Assembly (NCBI RefSeq): GCF_020400605.1
Contig: NZ_JAINRD010000005.1
Location: forward strand, 1 to 64,000
DNA length: 64,000 nt
From: Streptomyces aculeolatus
GTDB lineage: Bacteria > Actinomycetota > Actinomycetes > Streptomycetales > Streptomycetaceae
Reading direction: 5' to 3'
The notes beneath the pieces are model-generated. The model did not search any database and was not told where the DNA came from. It worked only from the letters and a program-made list of their open reading frames with translations. How positions within the stretch are numbered: position 1 is the stretch's first letter; each line of letters starts with the position of its first letter. Below, piece by piece: positions 20,362 through 29,649 of this stretch. The position numbers and the translations under genes are program-made.

Positions 20362-23300
20362 GTGAGCAGCGATCGGGACGAGAACGGCGCGGGCCGGACC
20401 AGCCCCGATGTCGAGCGGACCGGCACGGAGCAGGAGGGCACGGGCGAGTTCACCACCAGCCCTGCGCCCACCGCCTGGTACACCCAGGGGGTGCCGCCGC
20501 CGAGCACCGGGCACGACGAGGAGGCGGGCACCGGCTCGTCCCAGTCCGGCTCGGCGATGCCCCCGTTGCCCAACGGCTTCACCGCCGCCCATGCACCCGC
20601 CCCGGGACCGGTGCCGGAGTCGATGACCCCGCCGCCGTTCCTGCTGACGCTGCCGGACGAGCCGCCGGAGACCGGCACGGTGCCGGAGCCCCGGGCGGCG
20701 GAGGAGTCGCCGGCGGCCGCCGCCGCGGACCTGGCCGCGGACGCCGACCGGGACGACGACAGGGACGGCGCGCAGGACGACGACGACCAGGACGAGGCGT
20801 ACGCGGCGGAGGACGACTCCCCGCCGCTGACGGCGGCGACGGACCCGGCCGCGGTGGCGTTCGCCGCGCTGCCGATGGCTCCGGCGGCCCCCGGGGCCGA
20901 GGCGGACGACGACGAGGATGCCGGCGGCGTGGCCGCGGCGGAGTCCGAGGACTTCACGTCGTCCCCGGCGAGCGCGCCGAGTTGGTACGGAGGCGGCGCC
21001 TCCGCGGCGCCGGCGGCGTACGACGAGCAGGACTCCGGCTCCGCCGGTGCCGGGACGGACGACGAGTCCGCCGGAGCCACGGCGGAGTCCGCGGACGCGA
21101 CGGTCGGCGCGGACGACGACGGTGGCACCGGTGCGGAGTGGTCCGCCGCCGAGGCGTCCGCCGACGACGGCTCCGCGTCCGGCGCCGACTGGCCCGCCCT
21201 CCCGGAGGCGGCCCCCGCCGCGGAGGCGGACGAGGCCGACCGGGACGACGACACGTGGCACAGCACCGACTCGGGGTCGGGCTGGCCCTTCCCCTCCGCG
21301 AGCACGTCCGCGGACGGGACCGAGGACGACGACGAACCGGCCGCGGCCACCGCGGACACCGACGGGACCGACGAGGCCCCCGAAGCGGAAGCCGGGGCAT
21401 CCGGCACCGACTGGCACAGCACGGCAGCGCCGTCCGCGGACACGGGTGCGGGCGAGGCGTCCGACGCGGGTACGGGCTGGCCGTTCGCGTCCGCCGCGGA
21501 GGCGGACGACGGCGAAACCGCCGAGCCCGCCGCAGCCGCCGAAGCGACGTCGGTGGACGCGACCGGCGCTTCGTCCGGCGGCCACTGGCGCAGCAGCGTG
21601 CCCGAGGCGGACACCGAGGAGCCCGCGGAGTCCGGCTCCGCGTGGCCTTCGTTCGCCGGCACTCAGGAGGCCGCGGACGCCGGGACCGACGCGGCCGCGG
21701 ACGGCACCGACGAGGGCCCCGAGACCCCGGCGGCCGGTGCCGCGTGGCCGCCCGTGCCCGAGGCGCTGCCCGCCGCGGAGCCGGACACCGGTGACGCGCC
21801 CGCGGCCGACGCGGCCTTCCCCGCACCGCAGTTCGCGCCGCCCCCGCGGCCGGAACCTGACGACGCGAGTACGCCCGCCCCGTACCGGGACGACGCCACG
21901 CGCACGCTGACCCCGCTCGTCGCCCACGCGCCGCCCGCCGCGGCGCAGGACGACCGCGACGACAGCGACGGGACCGACGAGGCGCGCGGCGACCAGGACA
22001 AGGGCGACGTGGTGAGCGGCGCGACGATGCGCTTCTCGCCCGCCTCGCTGCGCGCGCAGGCGGCCGAGGTCCAGGACCGTACGCCCGCGGACGACGAGCC
22101 GAACGACGCCGTGCCGACCGCACCCGAGGTGCAGGACCGGGTGCCGGCCGACGCCGCACCCGCCCGCGACGACGAGCCGCAGGACGCGCCGCCGCAGGCC
22201 AGCCCGTACGCGACGGACCGCGCGCCGGCCGGCGCGAACCCGTGGGCGCCCGCGCCCGCCCCCGACGCGTCCGCCTCGCCGACGGCGCTGCCGCCGCTCC
22301 CCCCGCAGTTCCCCGCCGCCGAGCAGCAGCGCCCCCCGGCGTCGGACCTGCCGTCCGGCCCGCCGCCCGCCGCCGGCGCACCCTGGCAGTCGCCCGCCGC
22401 GCAGCCGGCACCGGAGCAGGCCGCGCCGCAGCCTCCCGCGGCTCCCCCGGCGGCGCCCTCCGCCCCGCCGGGCGCCGTACCGCCGCAGCAGCCGTACCAG
22501 GCCCAGCCCGCTCCGGGCGCCGTCCCGCCCGGCGCCCCGGCGCCCGGCACCGCCCCGGAGTCCGCGGGCGCCTCCCCGGCGCCGTCCGCGCCGCCGGCCG
22601 GCGCCCACGCCCCGGCGCCCCCGGCCTCGGCCGCTCCGGCCGCCCCGCCCGGCGCCCCCGGCGCGTACTCCGCGCCCGGCAGCCGGCTCCCGGCCCCGCA
22701 CACCCCGCCCGCGCCCGCCGCCGCCGGCGAGGCGCCCCGCTCCGGGCCCGCCGCGGAGCCGCCGCCCGGCTGGACCGTGGCGTCGCCCTCCGGCGTGCCC
22801 GTGGCCCCGGCCGGCCAGCACCCCGACTCCCGCGCCCCGCAGGGCGGTTACGGCTGGCCCCAGCCGCCCGGCGCCCAGCCCGGACAGCAGGGCCAGCCCG
22901 GACAGCCCGGACAGCCCGGACAGCAGAGCCTGCCCGGCCAGCAGAACCAGCCGGGCCAGCCCGGTCAGCCGGCGCAGCCGGGCCAGCAGCCCGGTCAGCC
23001 CGGCGCCTACCCGGGTCTCCCCGGCCAGCCCCAGCAGCAGGCCCAGCCCGGCCAGCAGCCCGGCTACCCCGCCCAGCAGCCCGGCCACCAGCCTCCCGGC
23101 CTCCCGCCCGCCGGCGGCTCCCCGTCCGGCCCGCCCGGCCAGGGCGCCCTCTCCCCCGCCACGTCCCCGGCACCGCCCGCCCAGCCCGGTGGCGACCCGC
23201 GGTCCGGCGGCTGGCCCGAGGTCACACCGGAGCAGCGCCGCCAGCCGGTGCACAACGCGCCCCTCGGCTACACCGCCGCGGTCGAGCTGTCCTCCGAGCA

Positions 23301-24378
23301 GCTGCTGCACGACAAGCACAAGCCGCAGCGCAAGTCGGAGCGCGGCGGCCTGTCCCGGTTCAAGCTCGGCGGCAAGGCGGCCGAGGAGGAGCGGCAGCGC
23401 AAGATCGCCCTCGTCCGCACGCCGGTGCTGTCGTGCTACCGCATCGCCGTGATCTCCCTCAAGGGCGGCGTCGGCAAGACCACGACGACCACCGCGCTCG
23501 GCGCGACCCTCGCCGCCGAGCGGCAGGACAAGGTCATCGCGATCGACGCCAACCCGGACGCGGGCACGCTGGGCCGCCGGGTGCGCCGCGAGACGGGCGC
23601 CACGATCCGCGACCTGGTGACGGCGATCCCGTACCTGAACAGCTACATGGACATCCGCCGGTTCACCTCGCAGGCGCCGTCCGGCCTGGAGATCCTGGCC
23701 AACGACGTCGACCCGGCGGTCTCCACGACGTTCAACGACGAGGACTACCGCCGCGTCATCGACGTGCTCGGCAAGCAGTACCCGGTGATCCTCACCGACT
23801 CCGGCACCGGCCTGCTCTACAGCGCCATGCGCGGCGTGCTGGACCTCGCCGACCAGCTCATCGTCGTGGCCACGCCGTCCGTCGACGGCGCGTCCAGCGC
23901 CAGCACCACGCTGGACTGGCTGCACGCCCACGGCTACGCCGACCTGGTGTCGCGGAGCATCACGGTCATCTCCGGCGTCCGCGAGACCGCCAAGATGATC
24001 AAGATCGACGACATCGTCAACCACTTCAAGCAGCGCACCCGCGCGGTGCAGGTGATCCCGTTCGACGAGCACCTGTCGGCCGGTGCCGAGCTGGACCTGA
24101 CGATGATGCGGCCGAAGACCAAGGAGGCGTACTTCAACCTCGCCGCGCTCGTCGCCGAGGACTTCACCCGCGCCCAGCAGGCGCAGGGCCTGTGGACCGG
24201 CGAGGGCGGCCAGCAGCCGCCGCACGCGATGCCGCCGCTGCCGGGCCAGGGCGGCGGCGCGGACGGCGCCGGCGGCTACGGCGCGGGCGGGGGGTACCCG
24301 GGCGGCGGCGGCTATCCGGGTGGTGCGCCCGGCACCGGCCCGTCGCAGGCGCAGTCAGGACCGAGCCCGTACGGGTGA
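20362..24378 (+). CDS. Large disordered protein with C-terminal MinD/ParA-like ATPase
   Basis: About 1338 residues. The first ~950 are low complexity: an acidic Ala/Asp/Glu-rich part, then Pro/Ala-rich sequence and Gly-Gln-Pro repeats. A conserved segment ([22 protein letters not shown]) follows, then a MinD/ParA-type ATPase with the deviant Walker A KGGVGKTT at 1034-1041, a switch-like [11 protein letters not shown], and a domain running to about 1290. The tail is Gly/Tyr/Pro-rich. I start at GTG 20362, next to a GGGAGG ribosome-binding site, not 12 codons earlier. Related proteins occur beside type VII (ESX) secretion genes in Streptomyces and mycobacteria, where they may energise or position the machinery. 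No ESX genes are visible here, so its partner is unclear. Confidence 0.85.
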   Translation: MSSDRDENGAGRTSPDVERTGTEQEGTGEFTTSPAPTAWYTQGVPPPSTGHDEEAGTGSSQSGSAMPPLPNGFTAAHAPAPGPVPESMTPPPFLLTLPDEPPETGTVPEPRAAEESPAAAAADLAADADRDDDRDGAQDDDDQDEAYAAEDDSPPLTAATDPAAVAFAALPMAPAAPGAEADDDEDAGGVAAAESEDFTSSPASAPSWYGGGASAAPAAYDEQDSGSAGAGTDDESAGATAESADATVGADDDGGTGAEWSAAEASADDGSASGADWPALPEAAPAAEADEADRDDDTWHSTDSGSGWPFPSASTSADGTEDDDEPAAATADTDGTDEAPEAEAGASGTDWHSTAAPSADTGAGEASDAGTGWPFASAAEADDGETAEPAAAAEATSVDATGASSGGHWRSSVPEADTEEPAESGSAWPSFAGTQEAADAGTDAAADGTDEGPETPAAGAAWPPVPEALPAAEPDTGDAPAADAAFPAPQFAPPPRPEPDDASTPAPYRDDATRTLTPLVAHAPPAAAQDDRDDSDGTDEARGDQDKGDVVSGATMRFSPASLRAQAAEVQDRTPADDEPNDAVPTAPEVQDRVPADAAPARDDEPQDAPPQASPYATDRAPAGANPWAPAPAPDASASPTALPPLPPQFPAAEQQRPPASDLPSGPPPAAGAPWQSPAAQPAPEQAAPQPPAAPPAAPSAPPGAVPPQQPYQAQPAPGAVPPGAPAPGTAPESAGASPAPSAPPAGAHAPAPPASAAPAAPPGAPGAYSAPGSRLPAPHTPPAPAAAGEAPRSGPAAEPPPGWTVASPSGVPVAPAGQHPDSRAPQGGYGWPQPPGAQPGQQGQPGQPGQPGQQSLPGQQNQPGQPGQPAQPGQQPGQPGAYPGLPGQPQQQAQPGQQPGYPAQQPGHQPPGLPPAGGSPSGPPGQGALSPATSPAPPAQPGGDPRSGGWPEVTPEQRRQPVHNAPLGYTAAVELSSEQLLHDKHKPQRKSERGGLSRFKLGGKAAEEERQRKIALVRTPVLSCYRIAVISLKGGVGKTTTTTALGATLAAERQDKVIAIDANPDAGTLGRRVRRETGATIRDLVTAIPYLNSYMDIRRFTSQAPSGLEILANDVDPAVSTTFNDEDYRRVIDVLGKQYPVILTDSGTGLLYSAMRGVLDLADQLIVVATPSVDGASSASTTLDWLHAHGYADLVSRSITVISGVRETAKMIKIDDIVNHFKQRTRAVQVIPFDEHLSAGAELDLTMMRPKTKEAYFNLAALVAEDFTRAQQAQGLWTGEGGQQPPHAMPPLPGQGGGADGAGGYGAGGGYPGGGGYPGGAPGTGPSQAQSGPSPYG
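22870..23100 (+). repeat. Gly-Gln-Pro coding repeats in MinD-like gene
   Basis: Short in-frame repeats built on CCCGGACAG and CCCGGCCAG units encode irregular Gly-Gln-Pro-rich tripeptides. This is a disordered linker and a likely site of length variation between strains. Confidence 0.75.
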
Positions 24379-24446
24379 CGCGTCGGCGGCACCCACCGGC
24401 GGCCCCGGACGGGAGCCCGCCCGGCCTGCCGCCATTGGGTTGAACC

Positions 24447-24485
24447 AATGAGGCCCGCAGCCTTTTTGAAGGCGCGGGCCTCATT
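24447..24485 (+). terminator. Terminator after MinD-like gene
   Basis: A perfect 12-bp stem (24447-24458 with 24474-24485) continues into an inner 5-bp stem (24460-24464 with 24469-24473) after one unpaired base. It starts 69 bases past the stop. A small ATTGG/CCAAT hairpin (24434-24449) partly overlaps its left arm. Confidence 0.85.
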
Positions 24486-24530
24486 CGCGTTTCAGCCGGG
24501 TATCGCCCTCGTACAGGCCGGTCACGGTCG

Positions 24531-24560
24531 TTGACATGTTTAGACCAACCTCGCTAGACA
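24531..24560 (+). promoter_or_regulatory. Consensus-like promoter of oligopeptide transporter operon
   Basis: TTGACA (24531-24536), an 18-base spacer and TAGACA (24555-24560) closely match the housekeeping (HrdB-type) pattern. Transcription would begin near 24567, about 50 bases before the chosen start of the binding-protein gene. It lies directly after the terminator of the MinD-like gene. Confidence 0.65.
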
Positions 24561-24616
24561 GACCCGACCCCAGGCCGGTCAGCCGGCATCCCGCCCCCTT
24601 CAGCCCGCGAGGTGTC

Positions 24617-26518
24617 ATGCAGCCCACCGACGAGAACGCCCCGACACCCGGCCCACTCCACCGACCGACACCCGCCGCCCGCGCCGGCCGCCCCGGCCGC
24701 CGGCTGCGCCGCGTACTCGGCGCGGGCGCCGCGGCCCTCGCGCTGATCGCGGCCACCGCCGCCGGCCCGGCCGCGGCCAAGTCCGCCCAGGACGACGGCG
24801 GCGACGGCGACGGCGACAAGGCCGTCCTGACGGCCGCCGTCGCGCAGAGCGTCGACTCCCTCAGCCCGTTCCTCGCGGTCACCCTCGTGGCCACGAGCCT
24901 GAACCGGCTGATGTACGACTCCCTCGTCAACTACGACGTCAAGACACAGGAGCCCATCCCGGGGCTGGCCGAGAAGTGGGAGCCCTCGAACGCGGGCAAA
25001 ACGTGGACGTACACCATGCGCGACGGCGTGAAGTGGTCCGACGGCAAGCCGCTGACCGCCGAGGACGCCCGCTGGACGTTCCACACGATGATGACCGACG
25101 AGGCCGCCGGCGCGGCCAACGGCTCGTACGTCGCCAACTTCGCGAAGGTCTCGGCGCCCGACGCCCGCACGCTCGTCGTGGAGCTGAAGGAGCCGCAGGC
25201 GACGATGAACTCGATGGACCTGCCGATCGTGCCCAAGCACGTCTGGCAGGACGTCGAGGACCTCGGGAAGTTCAACAACGACTCCGACTTCCCGGTCGTG
25301 AGCAGCGGCCCGTACATACTGACGGGCTTCAAGACCGACTCGTACGTCACCTTCGAGCCGAACCCGGACTTCTGGCGGGGCAAGCCGAAGTTCGACGAGC
25401 TGAGGTTCAAGTACTACAAGGAAACCGACGCCGCCGTCGCCGCCCTGCGCAAGGGCGAGGTGTCCTTCGTGCCGGACCTGACGCCCGCGCACGCCGCGTC
25501 GCTGGAGGGCCAGCCCGACATCAAGGTCAACGACGGCCAGGGCCGGCGCTTCTGGGCCATCGCGACCAACCCCGGTGCCCGGGACGTCAAGGGCCGCAAG
25601 TTCGGCGACGGACATCCGGCGCTGCTCGACCCGCGGGTGCGCGAGGCGCTGTTCCTCGCGGTGGACCGCGAGGTGATAGTGGACAAGGTGCTGCAGGGGC
25701 ACGGCGTCGAGGGCGAGGGCTACATCCCGCCGCGCTTCGGCGACTACCACTGGAAGCCGTCGGCCGAGCAGAAGATCGGCTACGACCCGGCGAAGGCGGC
25801 GCGGCTGCTGGACCAGGCGGGCTACAAGCTCAAGGACGGCAAGCGCGTCGGCAAGGACGGCAAGCCGCTGGACCTGCGGATGCTGTGCCACTCCACCGAC
25901 GCCAGGGACAAGGCGGCGGGCAAGTTCCTGGAGGAGTGGTGGGGCGCGCTGGGCATCGGCCTGGACCTGCAGTGCCTGGACAACGTCGGCGACCCGTGGG
26001 TGGCCGGCGAGTACGACCTCGCCTTCGACGGCTGGTCCGTCAACCCGGACCCGGACTTCGTCCTCGCCATCCACACCTGTGCCGCGCTGCCGGAGTCGGA
26101 GGACGTCGTCGGGCAGACGGACAACTTCATCTGCAACAAGGACTACGACCGGCTCTACGCGGAGCAGCTGGCCGCGTACGACGACCCGGGAAAGCGCGCG
26201 GAGATAGTCCGGGAGATGCAGTCGGTGCTCTACGACACCGGGTACATGAACGTGCTGGCGTACCCGAACTCCGTGGAGGCGTACCGCACCGACCACATCG
26301 AGTCGATCACCGCGATGCCCGCGGGCAACGGCAACATCTGGGGCCAGGACGGCTCCTGGAGCTGGGCCACCGCGGTCCCCGCCGCCGAGGCGTCCGACGA
26401 CGACGGCGGCTCGGCGATGGGCGTGGTGCTCGGCGGCGGCGCGGCGGTCGCGGTGGTGGTCGCGGCGGGCGTGGTCTTCACGATGCGCCGGCGGGCGACC
26501 GCGGAGGACCGCGAGTAG
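24617..26518 (+). CDS. Oligopeptide ABC transporter substrate-binding protein
   Basis: This 633-residue family 5 (DppA/OppA-like) solute-binding protein has a long basic N-region, then a signal peptide core ending in GPAAAKSA. There is no lipobox cysteine. The binding domain runs through PGLAEKWEPSNAGKTWTYTMRDGVKWSDGKPLTAED. The C-terminus has a Gly/Ala/Val transmembrane helix followed by MRRR, so it appears to be held by a C-terminal anchor instead of a lipid. I start at ATG 24617 because an earlier in-frame ATG at 24536 lies in the -35 box of the apparent promoter; GAGG lies just before 24617. It leads a five-gene transporter operon. The exact peptide ligand is unknown. Confidence 0.88.
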   Translation: MQPTDENAPTPGPLHRPTPAARAGRPGRRLRRVLGAGAAALALIAATAAGPAAAKSAQDDGGDGDGDKAVLTAAVAQSVDSLSPFLAVTLVATSLNRLMYDSLVNYDVKTQEPIPGLAEKWEPSNAGKTWTYTMRDGVKWSDGKPLTAEDARWTFHTMMTDEAAGAANGSYVANFAKVSAPDARTLVVELKEPQATMNSMDLPIVPKHVWQDVEDLGKFNNDSDFPVVSSGPYILTGFKTDSYVTFEPNPDFWRGKPKFDELRFKYYKETDAAVAALRKGEVSFVPDLTPAHAASLEGQPDIKVNDGQGRRFWAIATNPGARDVKGRKFGDGHPALLDPRVREALFLAVDREVIVDKVLQGHGVEGEGYIPPRFGDYHWKPSAEQKIGYDPAKAARLLDQAGYKLKDGKRVGKDGKPLDLRMLCHSTDARDKAAGKFLEEWWGALGIGLDLQCLDNVGDPWVAGEYDLAFDGWSVNPDPDFVLAIHTCAALPESEDVVGQTDNFICNKDYDRLYAEQLAAYDDPGKRAEIVREMQSVLYDTGYMNVLAYPNSVEAYRTDHIESITAMPAGNGNIWGQDGSWSWATAVPAAEASDDDGGSAMGVVLGGGAAVAVVVAAGVVFTMRRRATAEDRE

Positions 26519-26660
26519 CCCGTACGCACCCTCGCCCCCGGGGCGTCCGGCGCCCGCCGCGCCGGGACACCCCGCCGGACCGCACCCACCGCCCGACCGC
26601 ACCCACCACCCCACCCCGCGCCACGCACCCCCGGACGGCACCCCCAGCAAAGCGAGGGCC

Positions 26661-27716
26661 ATGTCTACGGCAGACCCACCCGTCACCTCCGCCGCCGTGA
26701 AAACGGCGCCCGACGCCCGCGGCGCCGCGGGCAGTTCCCGCCGCGCCTACCTCAGCTACGTGGCGGGCAAGCTCGCCGGCGCCGCGGTCTCCCTCTTCGC
26801 CATCCTCGTCACCAGCTTCTTCCTCTTCCGGATCATCCCCGGCGACCCGGTCAAGACGATGACGCACGGCCGCAAGGTCGACGCCGAGCAACTCGCCGCG
26901 CTGCGCCGCCACTACGGTCTCGACCTGCCGCTGTGGGAGCAGTTCACGCAGTACGTCGGCGACGCGCTGACCGGCAACCTCGGCGACTCGTACCAGTTCA
27001 ACGAGCCGGTCCTCGACCTCATCCGGGAGCGCGTGCCGGCCACCCTGCTGCTCACCGGCACGGCCGTGGTCCTCTACAGCGCGCTCGGCCTCTGGCTGGG
27101 CACCCGCGCGGCCTGGCGGCACGGCGGGCTCGGCGACAAGGTCAACACGAGCGTCGCGCTCACCCTGTGGTCGGTGCCGCACTTCTGGCTCGGGATGCTG
27201 CTCATCATCGTCTTCTCCGTCGGCATCGGCCCCATCCCCGGGCTGTTCCCCACCGGCGGCATGGAGTCGGGCGGCGAGCACGGCATCGCGTACGTCGTGG
27301 ACGTGGTCCACCACATGTTCCTGCCGGTGCTCACCCTCGTGGCCGCGTGCTACGCGCAGACGCTGCTGGTCATGCGCTCCTCGCTGCTCGACGAGATGGG
27401 CAGCGACTACCTGACGGCCGCCCGCGCCAAGGGGCTGCGCGATGACCTCGTACGCCGCCGGCACGCCGTGCCCAACGCGATGCTGCCGACGATCACACTC
27501 GTCTTCGTCAACCTCGGGTTCATCGCGGCCGGCTCCATCCTGGTCGAGACGGTCTTCTCCTGGCCGGGCCTGGGCGGGCTGTTCTACCAGGCGCTGAGCG
27601 TCCCCGACCTGCCGCTGATCCAGGGCCTGTTCATCGTCTACGCGGGCTCGATGATCCTGGCGAGCGTGGTCGCCGACCTGATCTATCCGCTGTTCGATCC
27701 CCGGGTGGGCCGATGA
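26661..27716 (+). CDS. Oligopeptide ABC transporter permease (DppB/OppB type)
   Basis: The 351-residue inner-membrane permease has six predicted helices. The first follows a ~35-residue disordered N-terminus (YVAGKLAGAAVSLFAILVTSFFLFRIIPGDPV). The coupling-helix region is EMGSDYLTAARAKGLRDDLVRRRHAVPNAMLP (about residues 247-278), which docks on the ATPases. It follows the binding-protein gene after 142 bases and overlaps the second permease gene by 4 bases (ATGA). It forms the translocation channel with that second permease. Confidence 0.93.
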   Translation: MSTADPPVTSAAVKTAPDARGAAGSSRRAYLSYVAGKLAGAAVSLFAILVTSFFLFRIIPGDPVKTMTHGRKVDAEQLAALRRHYGLDLPLWEQFTQYVGDALTGNLGDSYQFNEPVLDLIRERVPATLLLTGTAVVLYSALGLWLGTRAAWRHGGLGDKVNTSVALTLWSVPHFWLGMLLIIVFSVGIGPIPGLFPTGGMESGGEHGIAYVVDVVHHMFLPVLTLVAACYAQTLLVMRSSLLDEMGSDYLTAARAKGLRDDLVRRRHAVPNAMLPTITLVFVNLGFIAAGSILVETVFSWPGLGGLFYQALSVPDLPLIQGLFIVYAGSMILASVVADLIYPLFDPRVGR

Positions 27717-28675
27717 GTACGGAAGCACTGGGCAAGGACCCGGGCCCGGAGCCCGCCTCCCGGCCCTCGGCGGAACCCGCCGCCGCCGACCCGCGGGCGC
27801 TGGCCCGCGCGCGCCGGCGCCGGTCGGCGGCCCGCTTCTGGCGCGCGTACCGCAGGCAGCGCGCGGGGCTCGTGGGCCTCGTCGCGCTCGTCGTCATCGC
27901 GTTCGTGGCGCTGGCCGCGCCGCTGCTCGTCGGCGCCGACGCCGACAGCGTCACCGACGCGCCGGGCACGGCGCTGGAGGACCCCAGCACCGAGTTCCCG
28001 CTGGGCACCGACCAGTTCGGCCGCTCGGTGCTCGACCTCCTGGTCCACGGCGCACGCATCTCGCTCACCGTCGGGCTGCTGGCCGCCGCGCTGACCGTCG
28101 GCATCGGCACCCTCGTCGGGATGGTCGCCGGCCACTACGGCGGCTGGCTGTCCGGCGTGCTCATGCGCGTCACGGACTTCTTCCTCGTCATGCCGACGCT
28201 GGTGCTGGCCATCGTGCTGGCGACGGTGATGTCCCGGTCGGTCACCACGGTGATCATCGCCATCGGCGTGGCCGCCTGGCCCAAGACCGCCCGGCTGGTC
28301 CGGGCCCAGACGCTGGCCATCGAGGCACGCCCGTACGTCGAACGCGCCCGGGCGCTCGGCGGCGGCCACACCCACATCATGCTCCGGCACGTGCTGCCGA
28401 ACGTGATGCCGCTGGTCCTCGCGCAGACCACGCTGGTCATCTCCGAGGCCATCCTCACCGAGGCGACGCTCGCGTTCCTCGGCCTCGGCGACCCGCAGGT
28501 CATCTCCTGGGGCGGCATGCTCCAGGACGCCCGCGAGGCGGGCGCGATCAGCTCCGGGCACTGGTCGTTCCTGGTGCCGCCGGGCATCGCCATCGCGGTC
28601 GTCGCGCTGTGCTTCACGCTGTCGGGACGCGCACTGGAATCCGTGCTCAACCCGAAGCTGGGGGTGGCGAAGTGA
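27713..28675 (+). CDS. Oligopeptide ABC transporter permease (DppC/OppC type)
   Basis: The 320-residue permease has the family N-terminal motif FWRAYRRQRAGLVGLVAL before helix 1. The paired signature PLGTDQFGRSVLDLLVHGARISL follows, then the EAA coupling loop EARPYVERARALGGGHTHIMLRHVLPN (about 202-228). The ATG overlaps the upstream permease stop, and its own TGA overlaps the GTG of the next ATPase gene. It is the heterodimer partner of the upstream permease. Confidence 0.93.
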   Translation: MSTEALGKDPGPEPASRPSAEPAAADPRALARARRRRSAARFWRAYRRQRAGLVGLVALVVIAFVALAAPLLVGADADSVTDAPGTALEDPSTEFPLGTDQFGRSVLDLLVHGARISLTVGLLAAALTVGIGTLVGMVAGHYGGWLSGVLMRVTDFFLVMPTLVLAIVLATVMSRSVTTVIIAIGVAAWPKTARLVRAQTLAIEARPYVERARALGGGHTHIMLRHVLPNVMPLVLAQTTLVISEAILTEATLAFLGLGDPQVISWGGMLQDAREAGAISSGHWSFLVPPGIAIAVVALCFTLSGRALESVLNPKLGVAK

Positions 28676-29649
28676 CGCTCCTCGACGTGCGCGACCTGCA
28701 CGTGACGTACGGAACGGGCGCCGCCGCCGTCCCCGCGGTGCGCGGCGTCGACCTCGGCCTGGAAGCCGGGCAGAAACTCGGCCTCGCCGGCGAGTCGGGC
28801 TGCGGCAAGTCGACCCTGGCGCTGGCACTGCTGCGGCTGCTGCCGCGCTCGGCGCGGCTCTCCGGGGAGATCCTGCTCGACGGCGAGGACGTGCTCACCA
28901 TGTCGTGGGGGCGGCTGCGCGCGGTGCGCTGGGCGGGGGCGTCGATCGTCTTCCAGGGCGCGATGCACTCCCTCAACGCCGTCCACCGCGTCCGCGACCA
29001 GATCGCCGAGCCGATCCTGCTGCACCGGCTGGAGACCTCGCCGGCCGCCGCCCGGCGGCGCGCCGAGGGGCTGCTGGAGCAGGTCGGACTGCCGGCCGCC
29101 CGGGGCGGCGCGTACCCGCACGAGCTGTCCGGCGGACAGCGGCAGCGGGTGATGATCGCGATGGCGCTGGCGTGCGACCCGCGGCTGATCGTCGCCGACG
29201 AGCCGACGACGGCGCTGGACGTGATGATCCAGGCGCAGATCCTGCGGCTCATCGAGCGGCTCGTCGCCGACCAGGGCATCAGCCTGCTGATGATCAGCCA
29301 CGACCTGGCGGTGCTCTCCGACACCTGCGACCGGCTGGCCGTCATGTATGCGGGCCGGATCGTCGAGGAGGGCCCGGCGCAGCGGGTGTTCACGGCGGCG
29401 GAGCACCCGTACAGCGGCGCGCTGGCGGCGGCGTTCCCGACCGTCGGCCGCGCCGCGGACCGCCGCGCCCCGCAGGGCCTGCCCGGCGACCCGCCGGACC
29501 CGGCCCGGCTGCCGCCGGGCTGCGCGTTCCACCCGCGCTGCCCGGTGGCGCTGGAGACCTGCGCGGCGGACGACCCGCGGCTGCGGGAGGCGGGCCCGGG
29601 GCGGCGGGCGGCGTGCGTACACGTGGACAGCGTCAAGGAGGCACGGTGA
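28672..29649 (+). CDS. Oligopeptide ABC transporter ATPase (DppD/OppD type)
   Basis: The 325-residue ABC ATPase has Walker A GESGCGKST (about 38-46), signature LSGGQRQRV, Walker B LIVADEPTTALD and the switch histidine in MISHDLAVLSD. The C-terminal oligopeptide-family region PPGCAFHPRCPVALETC carries the cysteines seen in Dpp/Opp ATPases, which in some members bind an iron-sulfur cluster. The start is GTG 28672, overlapping the permease stop (GTGA). A longer frame 5' lies inside the permease gene and is not used. Confidence 0.93.
   Translation: MTLLDVRDLHVTYGTGAAAVPAVRGVDLGLEAGQKLGLAGESGCGKSTLALALLRLLPRSARLSGEILLDGEDVLTMSWGRLRAVRWAGASIVFQGAMHSLNAVHRVRDQIAEPILLHRLETSPAAARRRAEGLLEQVGLPAARGGAYPHELSGGQRQRVMIAMALACDPRLIVADEPTTALDVMIQAQILRLIERLVADQGISLLMISHDLAVLSDTCDRLAVMYAGRIVEEGPAQRVFTAAEHPYSGALAAAFPTVGRAADRRAPQGLPGDPPDPARLPPGCAFHPRCPVALETCAADDPRLREAGPGRRAACVHVDSVKEAR

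Noticed and set aside
20119-24225. Very long minus-strand open frame (over 1300 codons) opposite the MinD-like gene, and similar long frames opposite most genes (for example 120-2243 plus and 13401-15905 minus)
   Set aside because: High GC at third positions leaves antisense frames open. The translations are Arg/Gly/Ala/His-rich with no domain, and the opposite strand carries recognisable proteins.
24536-24616. N-terminal extension of the oligopeptide-binding protein from ATG 24536
   Set aside because: This ATG lies within the -35 element of a consensus-like promoter.
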